In this document: piece after piece, positions 36,238-46,655 of the stretch
Numbering within the stretch: the first letter of the stretch is position 1
How the letters are laid out: every line of letters starts with the position of its first letter
NCBI GenBank assembly: GCA_007258455.2
Contig: VDFB02321288.1
Coordinates: 62,001 to 126,000, forward strand
DNA: 64,000 nucleotides
DNA from: Sequoia sempervirens
Taxonomy: Eukaryota; Streptophyta; Pinopsida; Cupressales; Cupressaceae
Reading direction: 5' to 3'
Made by a program: the position numbers and the translations under genes
The notes under the pieces: model-generated
The model's database searches: none
What the model saw: the letters and a program-made list of their open reading frames with translations, nothing else
What the model was told of the DNA's origin: nothing

Positions 36238-37701
36238 TGTTGGAAAAATATGCCTCAATCATCACAGGCTGAAACCTCCATTGGAGCCAAGTCGGTGTGA
36301 CAGTTCTTATGTCTGGCCGACTAGCATTTTGGAACATCATGTTTTGTATAGGTCGCTATGACCTAGCTTTTGTCCCATCGAAGAATCATATCGTTGTGAC
36401 AAGAAGCTTTCGGTGTGACCTCTTACCGCTCGGGGTGATCTTTGGCCGACAAGCCATTCTATCGCTTATCGTTGAGACCCTTGGCCGAAAGGCTTGTTCG
36501 GGAAGAAGTCTGGGCGATGTGTTAAAGTCTTGCCGACAACGTTTGGTTTAAAGTCATCAGGGTAACTCAAAGGGCTTCGGGGAGAAGTCTCAGCAAGAAT
36601 GGAATGTCTCACCGATGGTGAGAAGTCTTCAGTATAGCTCTTGGCAAACAGTGGTCATCCGTGTAACATATATGTGTTCGATAAGAACTCTCGACGAAGG
36701 TGATATGTCTTGCCGACTATTCTTTGGAGCTCGGTATAACATACGACTTCGGTATGACCCGTGGTGACTCGGTATGATGTCTTGGCAAAAGCCGATTGTC
36801 TAGCCGATGAGAACACTCAAGTCTACGTGACATATGAAGCTTCGGCATTACATCTCACCGAAAGTGATGAGTCTGGGCGATAGCGATACATGTGGAGATC
36901 GTCAGTGTGAGGTCCTGGCGACATAAGGAAGTCTTAGCGATAGTCTCCTGAGCTCGGTGTAACACAAGAAGGCTCATTAAGATGTCTTGGCAAGAGTGAT
37001 AGTCTTGATGAAAGGAAAACTAAAGCCGATACAAGTTGTAAGCTCTGTGGAACATCCTGGCGATAACGATAACTCTTGGCGACATCAATATGAAGCTTTT
37101 GGGCATCGCGGAGACACTGTTAGTGTCTCACCGAGATGCCAACAAAGATTGAATCTCTTTTGACCATTTGACCATCCTATGTGGAGTCTCGTGGACCAAT
37201 AGGAGAAGCCAAATCTGAATAGTTGGAAGATTGTTCGTTGTGACGGTTCTGTGAGGAAGCTCGACAGACATGGAACAACATGGATATACTCGATGATTGC
37301 AAATTGTGATTGGTTGGTTGGATCGATGGATTGCTGGGTGGTTGTATGATCAGTAAATGTAATCTAATCTGAAAAGACTATAACTTGAAGGTTCTTGTAC
37401 AAGATTGTTCATGGTGAATGCTGCTGTAAACAAACACCAAAAAGATAAGTTTGACATTTGTATGTAATCTTCATTATTGTAATACAAAGTGATTTCTCTT
37501 GGTGTGGTGGGTTTTTCTCCCGTAAGGGTTTTCCCACGTATACCTGGTGTTCTTGTGTGATTGTCAAATACTTTTTTTTCTGTTATCTACTTCATAGTGC
37601 ATCTTAATTGAACTGTAATTGGAAAAATTAAAAGTATATCTACATTCTTCTCTGAGGTATTGACGTTAGGAGAATTGTTTCCGCATCTGATTTTCCTTAC
37701 A
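36238..37701 (+). repeat. 5' LTR of the 7-kb Copia
   Basis: 1464 bp, starts TGTTGGAAAAATATGCC, ends TTTTCCTTACA. Unlike its A+T-rich surroundings it is rich in CpG and built from degenerate short motifs such as TCGGTGTGAC and GTCTTGCCGA. Four GCCGAC sites (36316, 36445, 36532, 36712) match the core of drought/cold response elements. Promoter and polyadenylation signals would lie here; the exact transcript start cannot be seen. Confidence 0.95.
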
Positions 37702-37703
37702 AG

Positions 37704-37716
37704 TGGTATCAAAGCC
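37704..37716 (+). other. Primer-binding site
   Basis: TGGTATCAAAGCC two bases after the 5' LTR, complementary to initiator tRNA-Met except for one G to A change. Confidence 0.9.
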
Positions 37717-37815
37717 TAGCCAGTTGAGTTATCCTTGTGGGTACGTTGAGTTTTTTGAGTCAATTCTGTTCAGTGGGAGTCTTGTAGAGTTTGTTATTTC
37801 TGCTTACAGGTTGAG

Positions 37816-38560
37816 ATGGGTAGCATGTCTGGAAAGTTTGAAATAGAGAAGTTCAACGGCAGTAATTTTGAGTTGTGGAAACTCAAGACGGAGGATCTTC
37901 TAGTTGATCGTGATCTGTGGCTTGTAGTGTCTGGAACTAAACCTACAGGCATGAAGCAAGAAGATTGGGACCTTGTAGATAGGAAGTCTAAGGGGCTGAT
38001 AAGGCTCTGTTTGGCAGACTCAGTTCTTCTGAATATGCATGAAGAGAAGACTGCCTCTTCTTTGTGGAAGAGACTGGCATCTATTTATCAGGGGAAGTCC
38101 TTGGTGAATAAACTGTTCCTAAGGAAGAAGTTGTATTCTTTTAGAATGCAAGAAGGAGGGTCTGTAGCTGATCATTTGAATGCATTTAATATGCTAATTG
38201 CTCAATTGACATTTGTTGGTGTAAAAATTGATGAAGAGGATCGTTGTATACTATTACTGTGTTCTTTGCCATACTCTTGGGATCATCTGGTGATGGCTAT
38301 TGGGAGTACAACATCCAGTTTCAAGATGGAAGATGTTGTTGGTTCTTTGCTGTCAGAAGATATGAGAAGGAAATCTTCTGAGATGGCGAAGGAAGCTCTC
38401 GCTGTCAGAGGAAGACCAAAAGAGAAAGGCAAGAAGAAGGACAAGAAGTCCAAATCAAAATCAGAAGGGAGATCAAAGTCTCTTGGCAAGAAGTCCAAGG
38501 TGAAATGTTGAAATTATGGGCAACCTGGTCATGTCCGAAAGGATTGTAAAGAGGAGAAGA
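37816..38560 (+). pseudogene. Copia gag with broken zinc knuckle
   Basis: The ATG at 37816 opens MGSMSGKFEIEKFNGSNFEL, a typical plant Copia gag. 231 open codons cover the capsid region (ASSLWKRLASIYQGKSL, then FRMQEGGSVADHLNAFN) and a Lys/Ser-rich basic tail. The knuckle follows at 38506-38547: the Trp codon after the first Cys is now TGA, and the second Cys is Tyr (TGT to TAT). The rest, GQPGHVRKDC, is intact. Both changes are G to A. The frame then stays open into protease. Confidence 0.9.
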
Positions 38561-38988
38561 AGAAGAAGAAGAAGTTTTCTTCCGACAATGAGTCTTCTCA
38601 TAGTGATGGTGATGCCTTCATTGCAGCTTTGGCTACACAGGCATCAGATGATGTCTGGCTGATTGATTCTGGAGCATCTTTCCACATGGCATCTCATAGA
38701 GAGTGGTTCACAAAGTATGAAGAATACGATGGTGGAAAGGTGTACTTGGCGAGTGATTCAACTTTGGAGATAGTTGGTCGTGGAAGAGTCAGAATACAAT
38801 TTCCTGATGGTAGAGTAAAGGGAATTAATGATGTTATGCACATACTAGGTCTGGCTCAAAATTTACTGTCTGTCAGTAAGTTGAATGATATTGGAGTACA
38901 AGTCACGTTCTCTCGGAAATGGCTAAAGATGACTAGAGGTTCAATGGTGCTAGCTGAGGTGCTCGAATCGGTACCCTGTACAAGCTAG
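38561..38988 (+). pseudogene. Copia protease
   Basis: In the gag frame downstream of the premature stop. The active-site block WLIDSGASFHMASHREWF lies at about 38656-38710, followed by VYLASDSTLEIVGRGRV and then LGLAQNLLSVSKLNDIG, the standard flap and substrate region. Stop at 38986-38988. The catalytic Asp is present, so the domain itself could still fold. Confidence 0.85.
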
Positions 38989-39099
38989 ATGCACATGTTC
39001 AATGTAACAGTGTCTCTGGAAAGTCACTGAAAGCTACTCATGGAGGTAAAGAGGAAATATCCCTAATTATGTAAACTCTATGGAAGTAAAACTTCCAAC

Positions 39100-39900
39100 A
39101 GAGAGAAGACTATGCTCTGGCATCATAGGTTAGGCCACATAGGAGAAAAAGGTTTAAAAACCTTGAAGAATAAAAACCTGGTTGAGGGGCTTGACGATTG
39201 TAATCTCGAATTTGAATTCTATGAGCATTGTATATATGGAAAGCAACACCGTGTTTCTTTTTATTCCAGTCCTCATAAATTTTCTGGTTTGCTAGATTAT
39301 ATTCATTCGATGTATTTGGTCCAGTGGATGTTCCTTCTTTGTCTAAGTCAAGATACTATGTGTCGTTTATTGATGATTACTCAAGAAGGGCTTTTGTATA
39401 TTTTCTGAAAAGTAAATAAGAAGTATTCAGTCGGTTTAAAAATTTAAAAATCTAGTTGAAAATCAGACTAGTAGAAAAATAAAATGCTTAAGGACTGATA
39501 ATGGTGGTGAATTTTTTTGATGAATTTGAAAGATACTGTAAAGACCATGGAATTAAAAGACACAAGACTACACCTTATACTCCATAGCAGAATGGAGTTG
39601 CAGAAAGATTCAATAGGACAGTAATGGAGAGAGCACATAGTATGCTCAGTAGTGCTGGCTTGGACGAGAAATTCTGGGCTGAGGCTGTATCTACTGCATG
39701 TTACCTAATAAATCATTCTCCAAATTCTGCTCTTGTTGAGAAAACACCTTTGGAAGCGTGGTCTGGTAAGAAGCCCTCTCTTAGACATGTTCGTGTTTTT
39801 GGCTGTGAGGCATATGCTCATGTGTCGGATGTGAAAAGATCTAAATTGGAGAACAAGGTGTCAAATGTATTTTTATTGGCTATAGTGTTGTCATAAAAGG
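39100..39900 (+). pseudogene. Copia integrase
   Basis: The pre-integrase zinc region reads LWHHRLGHIGEKGLKTL (39115-39165), with later Cys positions partly lost. The core is frame-shifted: the first Asp region (DYIHS) is at about 39295; RTDNGGEF at about 39498 holds the second Asp; QNGVAERFNRTVMERAHSML (39590-39650) holds the catalytic Glu, just after a Gln-to-stop change. A 90-codon frame (39624-39896) runs on through FWAEAVSTACYLINHSP to RVFGCEAYAHV. Confidence 0.85.
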
Positions 39901-40229
39901 ATACAAGCTTTGGAATCTGATACAGAGAAGGTTGTATATAGCTTGAGAAGTATAATATTTCATGAGCTGAAACCTTCCACTTTGGATCTGATCAAAGACA
40001 AAGTCGTAAAACAATAAGGATGTAACTCTTCTACACTAGAGAGAGGAATTGAAAATTCAAAATGTACCTAAAATTGAGGAGAGCTCAAGTAGTTCTGAAA
40101 GTTAGAAGATGAAGAACCTCGGCCTCAGCAAGTGAGGAGGTCAACCCATGAGAAAACAACCAGATAGGTATGGGTTTCTTTGATTGATTCTACTTGTTCC
40201 TATTCTTTAATTTCTAGCATTGATGAACC

Positions 40230-40905
40230 GAGGACTATAAAGGAGGCATTTAAAATGTCTGATTCAACTCTTGGTTGGAAGCCATGAATGAAGAGATGGC
40301 ATCATTAGAAAAGAATGAAACCTAGAGTCTGGTTCCCTTGCTTAAAGGAAGAAGTTGGCTGCAAATGGGTATTTAAGAAGAAAATTAGTCTAGATGGCGG
40401 TGTAGAAAAGTACAAGGTGAGACTGGTTGCAAAGGGTTATTCGAGGTAGAATTGATTATGGGGAAATATTTTCTCTTGTAGCAAAGCTGACATCTATCAG
40501 ATTTCTTTTGTCACTTGCAACAGCATACGACTTAGAGGTCAAACAGATGGATGTGAAGACAACATTTCTTCATGGTGATCTTGAAGAAGAAATCTATATG
40601 TCAACTTGAGCACTTTGTTGAGAAAGGTAAGAGAAACTGGTTTGCAAATTAAAGAAAGTCTTTGTATGGGTTAAAGCGTCACCTAGAATGTGGTACCATA
40701 ATTTGATACTTTTGTATTGTCTTTGGGATTTGTGAGATCAAAATCGATCAATGTGTATATTATAAAGCTGAAAGTGATCGAGTACTTGCTCTCTATGTTG
40801 ATGATATGTTGTTCATAGGCAATAGTAAGCTAATGATTTCTGATCTTACGTCTCAGTGTCTGCTAAGTTTGAAATGAAAGATCTTGGTGCAACAAGGTAT
40901 ATTAG
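40230..40905 (+). pseudogene. Copia reverse transcriptase
   Basis: RT blocks read across several stops and frameshifts: GCKWVFKKKISLDGGVEKYK (about 40360-40420), then KGYSR, IDYGEIFSLVAKLTSIRF, and QMDVKTTFLHGDLEEEIYM at about 40543-40602 (first catalytic Asp). The catalytic box LYVDDMLFIG is at about 40791-40820, with both Asp residues kept. Confidence 0.85.
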
Positions 40906-41775
40906 GGGATGGAGATAACTAGGGACAGGAAGAATAGAAAACTATGGCTCAGTCAGAGTAAGTATATCAGGATTGTTCTTGAGAGATTTTGTATGAATGA
41001 TTGCAAACAACTAGTGGTTCCAGTCTTGCAGGGAACAAAGCTATCTATTGAGAACTGTCCAAAATATCCTACTGAGATGGAGGACATGACCAGTGTACCC
41101 TATGCTAGTGCGGTTGGCAGTCTTATGTATGCAATGGTTTGTACAAGACCAGACATTGCCCAAGCAGTGGGAGTTCTTAGTCGATTTATGGAAAATCCTG
41201 GAAGGATACATTGGGATGCTGTGAAGAGAGTGTTTAGATATTTGAAGGGGACTTCAGATTTTGCTTTGTGTTACCATGGAACTTGGTTGAATCAGAGGAC
41301 TCTCATTTGTGGATATGTAGATTCTGATTGGCAGGGGACATTGTGAGGAGGTCCACCAGTGGATACATTTTCATGTTGAATGGTGGTGTAGTGAGTTGGA
41401 TGAGTAAGCGGCAGGCTATAGTCACTTTGTCCACTACTGGAGGATGAATACATGGTAGCTACTCATGCTTGTAAAGAAGCAGTTTGGTTGAAACGTTTGT
41501 GTTCTAACATTGGTTTTGATGCAAGGGAAATAACTATTTTCTATGACAGTAAGAGTACAATTTGTCTGGAAAAGAACCCTACTTTCCATGCCAGGACGAA
41601 ACATATTGATGTACAGTACCACTTTGTACGAGATATGGTGGAGGATGGAAAGGTTAGTTTGGAAAAGGTTGATACTCTGGAGAATGTTGCAGATTCATTG
41701 ACGAAGCTAGTGAGCACATACAAGTTCAGGTGGTGTGCTAGTTCGATGGGCCTTAGTGCCCATGATTTTCAGTAA
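40906..41775 (+). pseudogene. Copia RT end and RNase H
   Basis: Frame 40909-41346 covers the region after the catalytic box (LWLSQSKYIRIVLERFCMND, then YASAVGSLMYAMVCTRPDIA, SRFMENPGRIHWDAVKRVFR). RNase H begins with CGYVDSDWQG (Asp) and, after a frame change at about 41345, continues with STSGYIFMLNGGVVSWMSKR. The next block ends in a frame break at TTG/GGMNTW. The final frame 41452-41775 includes FYDSKSTICLEKNPTFH, RTKHIDVQYHFVRDMVEDG and NVADSLTKLV, the usual Copia C-terminus. Confidence 0.85.
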
Positions 41776-41812
41776 GTTATGTTGTGCTCTGGAGGTGCCT
41801 GTGTGATCTTCG

Positions 41813-41825
41813 TCAAGTGGGAGAT
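41813..41825 (+). other. Polypurine tract
   Basis: CAAGTGGGAGAT immediately before the 3' LTR, the expected plus-strand primer of a Copia element. Only one copy is seen, in contrast with the multiplied tracts of the other two elements in this window. Confidence 0.85.
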
Positions 41826-43288
41826 TGTTGGAAAAGTATGCCTCAATCATCACAGGTTGAAACCTCCATTGGAGCCAAGTCGGTGTGACAGTTCTTATGT
41901 CTGGCCGACTAGCAGTTTGGAACATCATGTTTTGTACAGGTCACTGTGACCTAGTTTTTGTCTCACCAAAGAATCATATCGCTGTGACAAGAAGCTTTCG
42001 GTGTGACCTCTTACCGCTCAGGGTGATCTTTGGTCGATAGGCCATTCTATCGCTTATCGTTGAGACCCTTGGCCGAAAGGCTTGTTCGGGAAGAAGTCTG
42101 GGCAATGTGTTAAAGTCTCGCCGATAGTGTTTGGTTTAAAGTCATCAGGGTAACTCAAAGGGCTTTAGGGAGAAGTCTTAGCGAGAATGGAATATCTAGC
42201 CGATGGTGAGAATTCTTCGGTATAGCTCTTGGCGAATGGTGGTCATCGGTGTAACATATATGTGTTCGATAAGAACTCTCGGCGAAGGTGATATGTCATG
42301 TCAACTATTCTCTGGAGCTCGGTATAACATACGACTTCAGTATAACCCATGGTGACTCAGTATGATGTCTCAGCGAAATCCGATTGTCTGGCCGATGAGA
42401 ACACTCAAGTCTATGTGATATATGAAGCTTCGGTATGACGTCTCACCGAAAGCGATGAGTCGAGGCGATAGCGATACATGTGGAGATCATCGGTGTGAGG
42501 TCCTGGTGACATAAGGAAGTCTTAGCGATAGTCTCCTGAGCTCGGTGTAACACAAGAAGGCTCGTTGAGATGTCTTGGTGAGAGCGATAGTCTTGCTGAA
42601 AGCAAAACTAAAGCCGATACAAGTTGTAAGCTCTGTGGAACATCCTGGCGATAACGATAACTCTTGGCGACATCGATATGAAGCTTTTGGGCATCGTGGA
42701 GACACTGTTAGTGTCTCACCGAGATGCCAACAAAGCTTGAATCTCTTTTGACCGTTTGACCGTCTTATGTGGAGTCTTGTGGACCAATAGGAGAAGTTGA
42801 ATCTGAACAGTTGGAAGATTGTTCGTTGTGACAATTCTGTGAGGAAGCTCGACGAACATGGAACAACATGGATATACTCGGTGATTGCAGATTGTGATCG
42901 GTTGGTTGGATCGACGGATTGTTGGGTGGTTGTATGATCAGTAAATGTAATCTAATCTGAAAAGACTATAACTTGAAGGTTCCTGTACAAGATTGTTCAT
43001 GGTGAATGCTGTTGTAAATAGACACCAGAAAGATAAGTCTGACATTTGTATGTAATCTTCATTATTGTAATACAAAGTGATTTCTCTTGGTGTGGTGGGT
43101 TTTTCTCCCGTAAGGGTTTTCCCACGTATATCTGGTGTTCTTGTGTGATTTTCAAATACTTTGTTTTTGTTATCTACTTCATAGTGCATCTTAATTGAAC
43201 TGTAATTGGAAAAATTAAAAGTATATCTACATTCTTCTCTGAGGTATTGATGTTAGGAGAATTGTTTCTGCATCTAATTTTCCTTACA
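41826..43288 (+). repeat. 3' LTR of the 7-kb Copia
   Basis: 1463 bp, TGTTGGAAAAG...CCTTACA, aligned end to end with 36238-37701. Of the four GCCGAC sites of the 5' copy only one remains (41904-41909); the others changed by transitions, mostly C to T or G to A. Confidence 0.95.
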
Positions 43289-44180
43289 TTTAGCCATAGT
43301 AGCAAGGAATTGAACTATTTGATAAATTGCTTTAGTAGACATGTATGGATAATGTGGTAGCATAGACAAGTCAGTGATCTGTTTGAAAAAATTCTCAAAG
43401 AAATGTGGTCTCATGGTGATGGACTAGCATAGACAAGACAATGAGTTGTTTGAAAAAATTCTGCAAAGAAATGTGGTCTCATGGTGAGATCCATCACCAT
43501 GAGACCACATTTCTTTGAGGATTTTTTTCAAACAGCTCACTGCCTTGTCTATGCTATTGCTTACTATTATGCTTTGATAGATTTTTTCCAAGCATCCATA
43601 GTTTGTTCAAAAGCACTCATTTTAAGCATTTAGCTATAGTAGCAAGGCAGTGAACTATTTGATAAAATTCTTTGGTAGACATGTATAAAAAATGTGGTAG
43701 CATAGACAAGGCAATGAGTTGTTTGAATAAATTCCTCAAAGAATTGTGGTCTCATGGTGACATCCATGGAAAAGGAAGCGATTTTTTTGAAAAAATTCCT
43801 CAAAGAAATGTGGTCTCATGGTGAGTTATTTGAAAAAATGCCTCAAAGAAATGTGGTCTCATGGCGATGTCATTTCTTTGAGGCATTTTTTCAAATAGCT
43901 CACCATGAGACCACAATTCTTTGAGGAATTTTTTCAAACAACTCCTGCCCAATCTATGTTATTACTTACTATTATGCTTTGATAGAATTTTTCCAAGCAT
44001 CCATAGTTTGTTCAAAAGTACCTATTTCAGGATTTTAGCCATAGCAACAAGGAAGTGAACTGTTTGATAAAATGCTTTGGTAGACATGTATGGAAAATGT
44101 GGTAGCATAGACAAGGTAGTGAGCTATTTGAAAAAATGCCTCAAATAAATGTGATCTCATGGAATGCTATGACAAGCAAA
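43289..44180. repeat. PPR-gene-derived inverted repeat array, right part
   Basis: Continues the array cut by the Copia. Segments: plus (about 43294-43420), short plus (43425-43487), minus (43494-43625), plus (43630-43762), two short plus (about 43775-43866), minus (43871-44035), plus (44037-44180). Two strong foldbacks: 43464-43487 with 43494-43517 (24 of 24 paired, 6-base loop, weaker pairing beyond) and 43812-43853 with 43871-43912 (41 of 42 paired, 17-base loop, extending to about 72 nt). The last plus unit reads VDMYGKCGSIDK at 44080, then after a one-base frame change SELFEKMPQINVISWNAMTS at 44118, clearly PPR. Confidence 0.8.
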
Positions 44181-44199
44181 TGCAATTGGTAGCTACTCC

Positions 44200-44326
44200 T
44201 AGTTATTAGTTATGCAATGTGAAGTAATTGCATAACTGCTTATGTTGACTTTGTAAAAAACCATATTGTAATTGAAAATTTGTCATCTATCGACATATAG
44301 TTATTAGTTATGCAATGTGAAGTAAT
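44200..44326. repeat. 29-bp direct repeat, one copy part of a hairpin
   Basis: The same 29 bases, starting TAGTTATTAGTTATGC, occur at 44200-44228 and 44298-44326. Around the first copy, GTTATGCAA and TTGCATAAC form 9-bp inverted arms (about 44208-44235). Confidence 0.75.
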
Positions 44327-44739
44327 GCTTTGAGTTTCAAAGATGTACAATGCAATGTAATCAATGATATGAATATAAACTACAAAAATCTATTTTCTAC
44401 AATTCATTAGTTAAACTCTTTTTTTATTACCTGAGTGAAGCTTCAATGTCCACCTCCACTGGGAGGTATTGTTGTCAAATCTCCAATATTTACCTATTCA
44501 ACATCCAAAATTAGATATAAGAATACCATTCATATAACAATTCTATTCACATGTAATATTTATAATTATTTACTAGTTACATACCTTGCCAGTACATGTC
44601 ATCACGTAATAAGGAGGTGAAGGACCACTGAAAACTGAATGAACGATATGACCCTGAAATTATAACCATTAAATTGATTTAGTTAATTAATCTTGCATTT
44701 CAAAAATTAAATTTAATAAATTAAATTCAATGAACTTGC

Positions 44740-45870
44740 TAACATTTACCTAACTATCAAGGTTGAATGCCTCATTAAGGAAAGCATCTGTCATCACCAT
44801 CTAATTAGTTGCAGATGTACCCTATGCACCTGTGTCCTGACTATGCGTGAGGTCATAACCAAAGGGTGTCTTCCAAGCTTGACAAATATGAGGTGAAACT
44901 CTACTACCCAAAGACTCGCCCTGCTCACCCTATGCTACAAGATTGGTATGTTGTATGATGCTCTAGGTCAGGAAACTAATCAATTGTAGTGTCTCGACCT
45001 TAGGACTCTCCTTCACAATGAAAGGGATAGCCACACGCTTGTATACTAGTCTAGCGAGTGTTCGTATCGCTAGCTGTTATGGGTCAAGACATTCCCCTAC
45101 TCTATCATGTGTAGAGCCTCCACCTCTACCCTGGAAGTCTCGTATATTAAAATAATTTGGGATTTTATTGAGGATAAACTTACAGTAGAGTTTCCTCAAA
45201 AAATATTATGGCACCTCATTGTTGTTGCATGGTAGATGGTCAAGAACCATCCACCACTTTTGCTAAAAATGGTTCTTTATCCCTTGGTGGTTGCACCAAT
45301 GGATAGGGAACCTCTTGCTTGAAGGGTTCAAAGGTTGATTTTTTTTAGGGTTTGTGAATAGGGAACACAAGTCAAATTTTATAATTTTCTCATCTTTCAC
45401 TTATTTATAGGACAATTTATCAGCATAAAATTATCTATACTCTCTTCTCTTATTCAACCAACTAGTTATTTTCTTGCTAATTGAATCTATGTTTGATAAC
45501 ATTGATCCAAGTGATTGAGAAAGCATGGCTCTATGTGAGGTTGAGCTTACAAGATCTTTCAACCTTGTAATTATATCCTCAATTTGTTTTTTGTTGTTTT
45601 CAATTTTCCCCATTATGTTTTCTTGAGTTCCTGGAGCATATTGAGGAATTGTTGGAGGTGTTTGTTGGTGTTGTTCTTCAGTAGGTATTTCAGGTTGAGG
45701 TGAAGGAGGATTTTGAGGAGAAGGAGTCCAATTATCATTTCATGTAAATTAAATAAATTTACATCAAAAAAATTATTAAATATACCTATTTAGAAACAAA
45801 TTCACAAAAAAAAAAATCAAAACTTACTCCTCTGACCTCCACGACATCGTGATGACATTTTGGTGAAGAT
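44740..45870 (-). pseudogene. Unrecognised multi-part coding remnant
   Basis: On the minus strand three stretches read coherently. First, MSSRCRGGQRSKF from ATG at about 45857, followed by a plausible splice donor (GTAAGTTT). Second, 45720-45431: Pro/Gln-rich (SPQNPPSPQPEIPTEEQHQQ), then a helical part ending WLNKRREYR. Third, about 45130-44760: IRTLARLVYKRVAIPFIVKE, LISFLT, GSRVSPHICQAWKTPFGYDL and MVMTDAFLNEAFNLDS, broken by a few stops. I do not recognise the family. The middle DNA (45080-45340) is homologous to 49.25-49.5 and 52.08-52.35 kb, so it is repetitive and probably transposon-derived. Confidence 0.4.
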
Positions 45871-46033
45871 TCAGCAATAATTCGGTGAAGAAATTTCTCT
45901 CCAATAACGTGAGCACACTCTTGAGGGTTTGAAGGTTGTGGGTTAGCAAGAAAATGCAAAAATAAGAATGATGTAAAGTTACTTTTTTTTTATTATAATA
46001 GGCTATAATGCGCTCAAGTTATAATGTGAGTGT

Positions 46034-46085
46034 GTTATGGCCTTGGTGTTATCAAGCCTTAGGCTCGGAAACACCAAGCCATAAC
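46034..46085. repeat. Short foldback
   Basis: GTTATGGCCTTGGTGTT (46034-46050) pairs with AAACACCAAGCCATAAC (46069-46085) with one bulged base; the loop is 18 bases. This may be part of a MITE-like sequence. Confidence 0.6.
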
Positions 46086-46224
46086 GCAAGTGTGTATTAT
46101 GACTTTTAAAAAAATTTAAAGATGGTTGGCCACTTTTTGGCCCCCCATCTTTCTACACTCGCCCCACATGAACTTTGACATGATGATGTGATCTTGATTA
46201 TTGTTGTAAATGACCGATAAATCT

Positions 46225-46655
46225 ACTCTTCAATGCTCTTGACAATAATATTTGCTTTTGTGAAATTTTCCTTAATGCTAGATGTTTTGAATTGATAAAA
46301 AGACTATGTATTTATAGGTGTTTATCTAATTTCTCAAAACTTAGATTCCGCAAGCCGACATTTGAAACTTGAATTTGAATCATTAAAATGATGCCAAAAA
46401 CATATTAAAAATTGGGTCTTGGAACTTAAAGGGGATCCATTCACCCTTGGGAAAACGGGTCCTAGGACCTAAATCCAAGACACACAATTTCCAAGGTGTT
46501 TTAATTAATGTAGGCAATTGTTTGATATAGGTTTCCCTTTTGAAAAACAAGAATAATAAGGCTTTGGAATGCATAATTTGGTCAATTAGAAGCTTAATTA
46601 ATTCTAATTAATTAAGGGACCCAAACATAATGTGAAATTGTAAAGGTAGATCACT
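46225..46655. repeat. LTR-like diverged repeat, copy 1
   Basis: Similar in the same orientation to 47520-47983: shared blocks CTATGTATTTATA, ATCTAATTTCTCAAAA, AGCCGACA, AATGCATAATTT and GTGAAATTGT appear in the same order. Contains the perfect palindrome GGTCCTAGGACC (46458-46469). Probably a fragment of a Gypsy-type LTR. Non-coding. Confidence 0.5.

Larger units (their letters stand above)
36238..43288 (+). mobile_element. 7.05-kb Copia retrotransposon with intact structure and broken ORFs
   Basis: LTRs 36238-37701 and 41826-43288 (TG...CA), perfect 5-bp target duplication TTTAG (36233-36237 and 43289-43293), primer-binding site and polypurine tract all present. Interior order gag, protease, integrase, RT, RNase H defines Copia. 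The LTRs differ by about 6-7 percent over the first 430 bp by eye, mostly transitions, so it is younger than the 17-kb Copia. It sits inside the PPR-derived array; removing it restores a continuous GGATTTTAGCCATAG as seen intact near 44031. Confidence 0.95.

Noticed and set aside
37816..38511. Copia gag as a domesticated host gene because it is open for 231 codons
   Set aside because: It sits between its own LTRs in a complete Copia element and ends at a premature stop inside the zinc knuckle.
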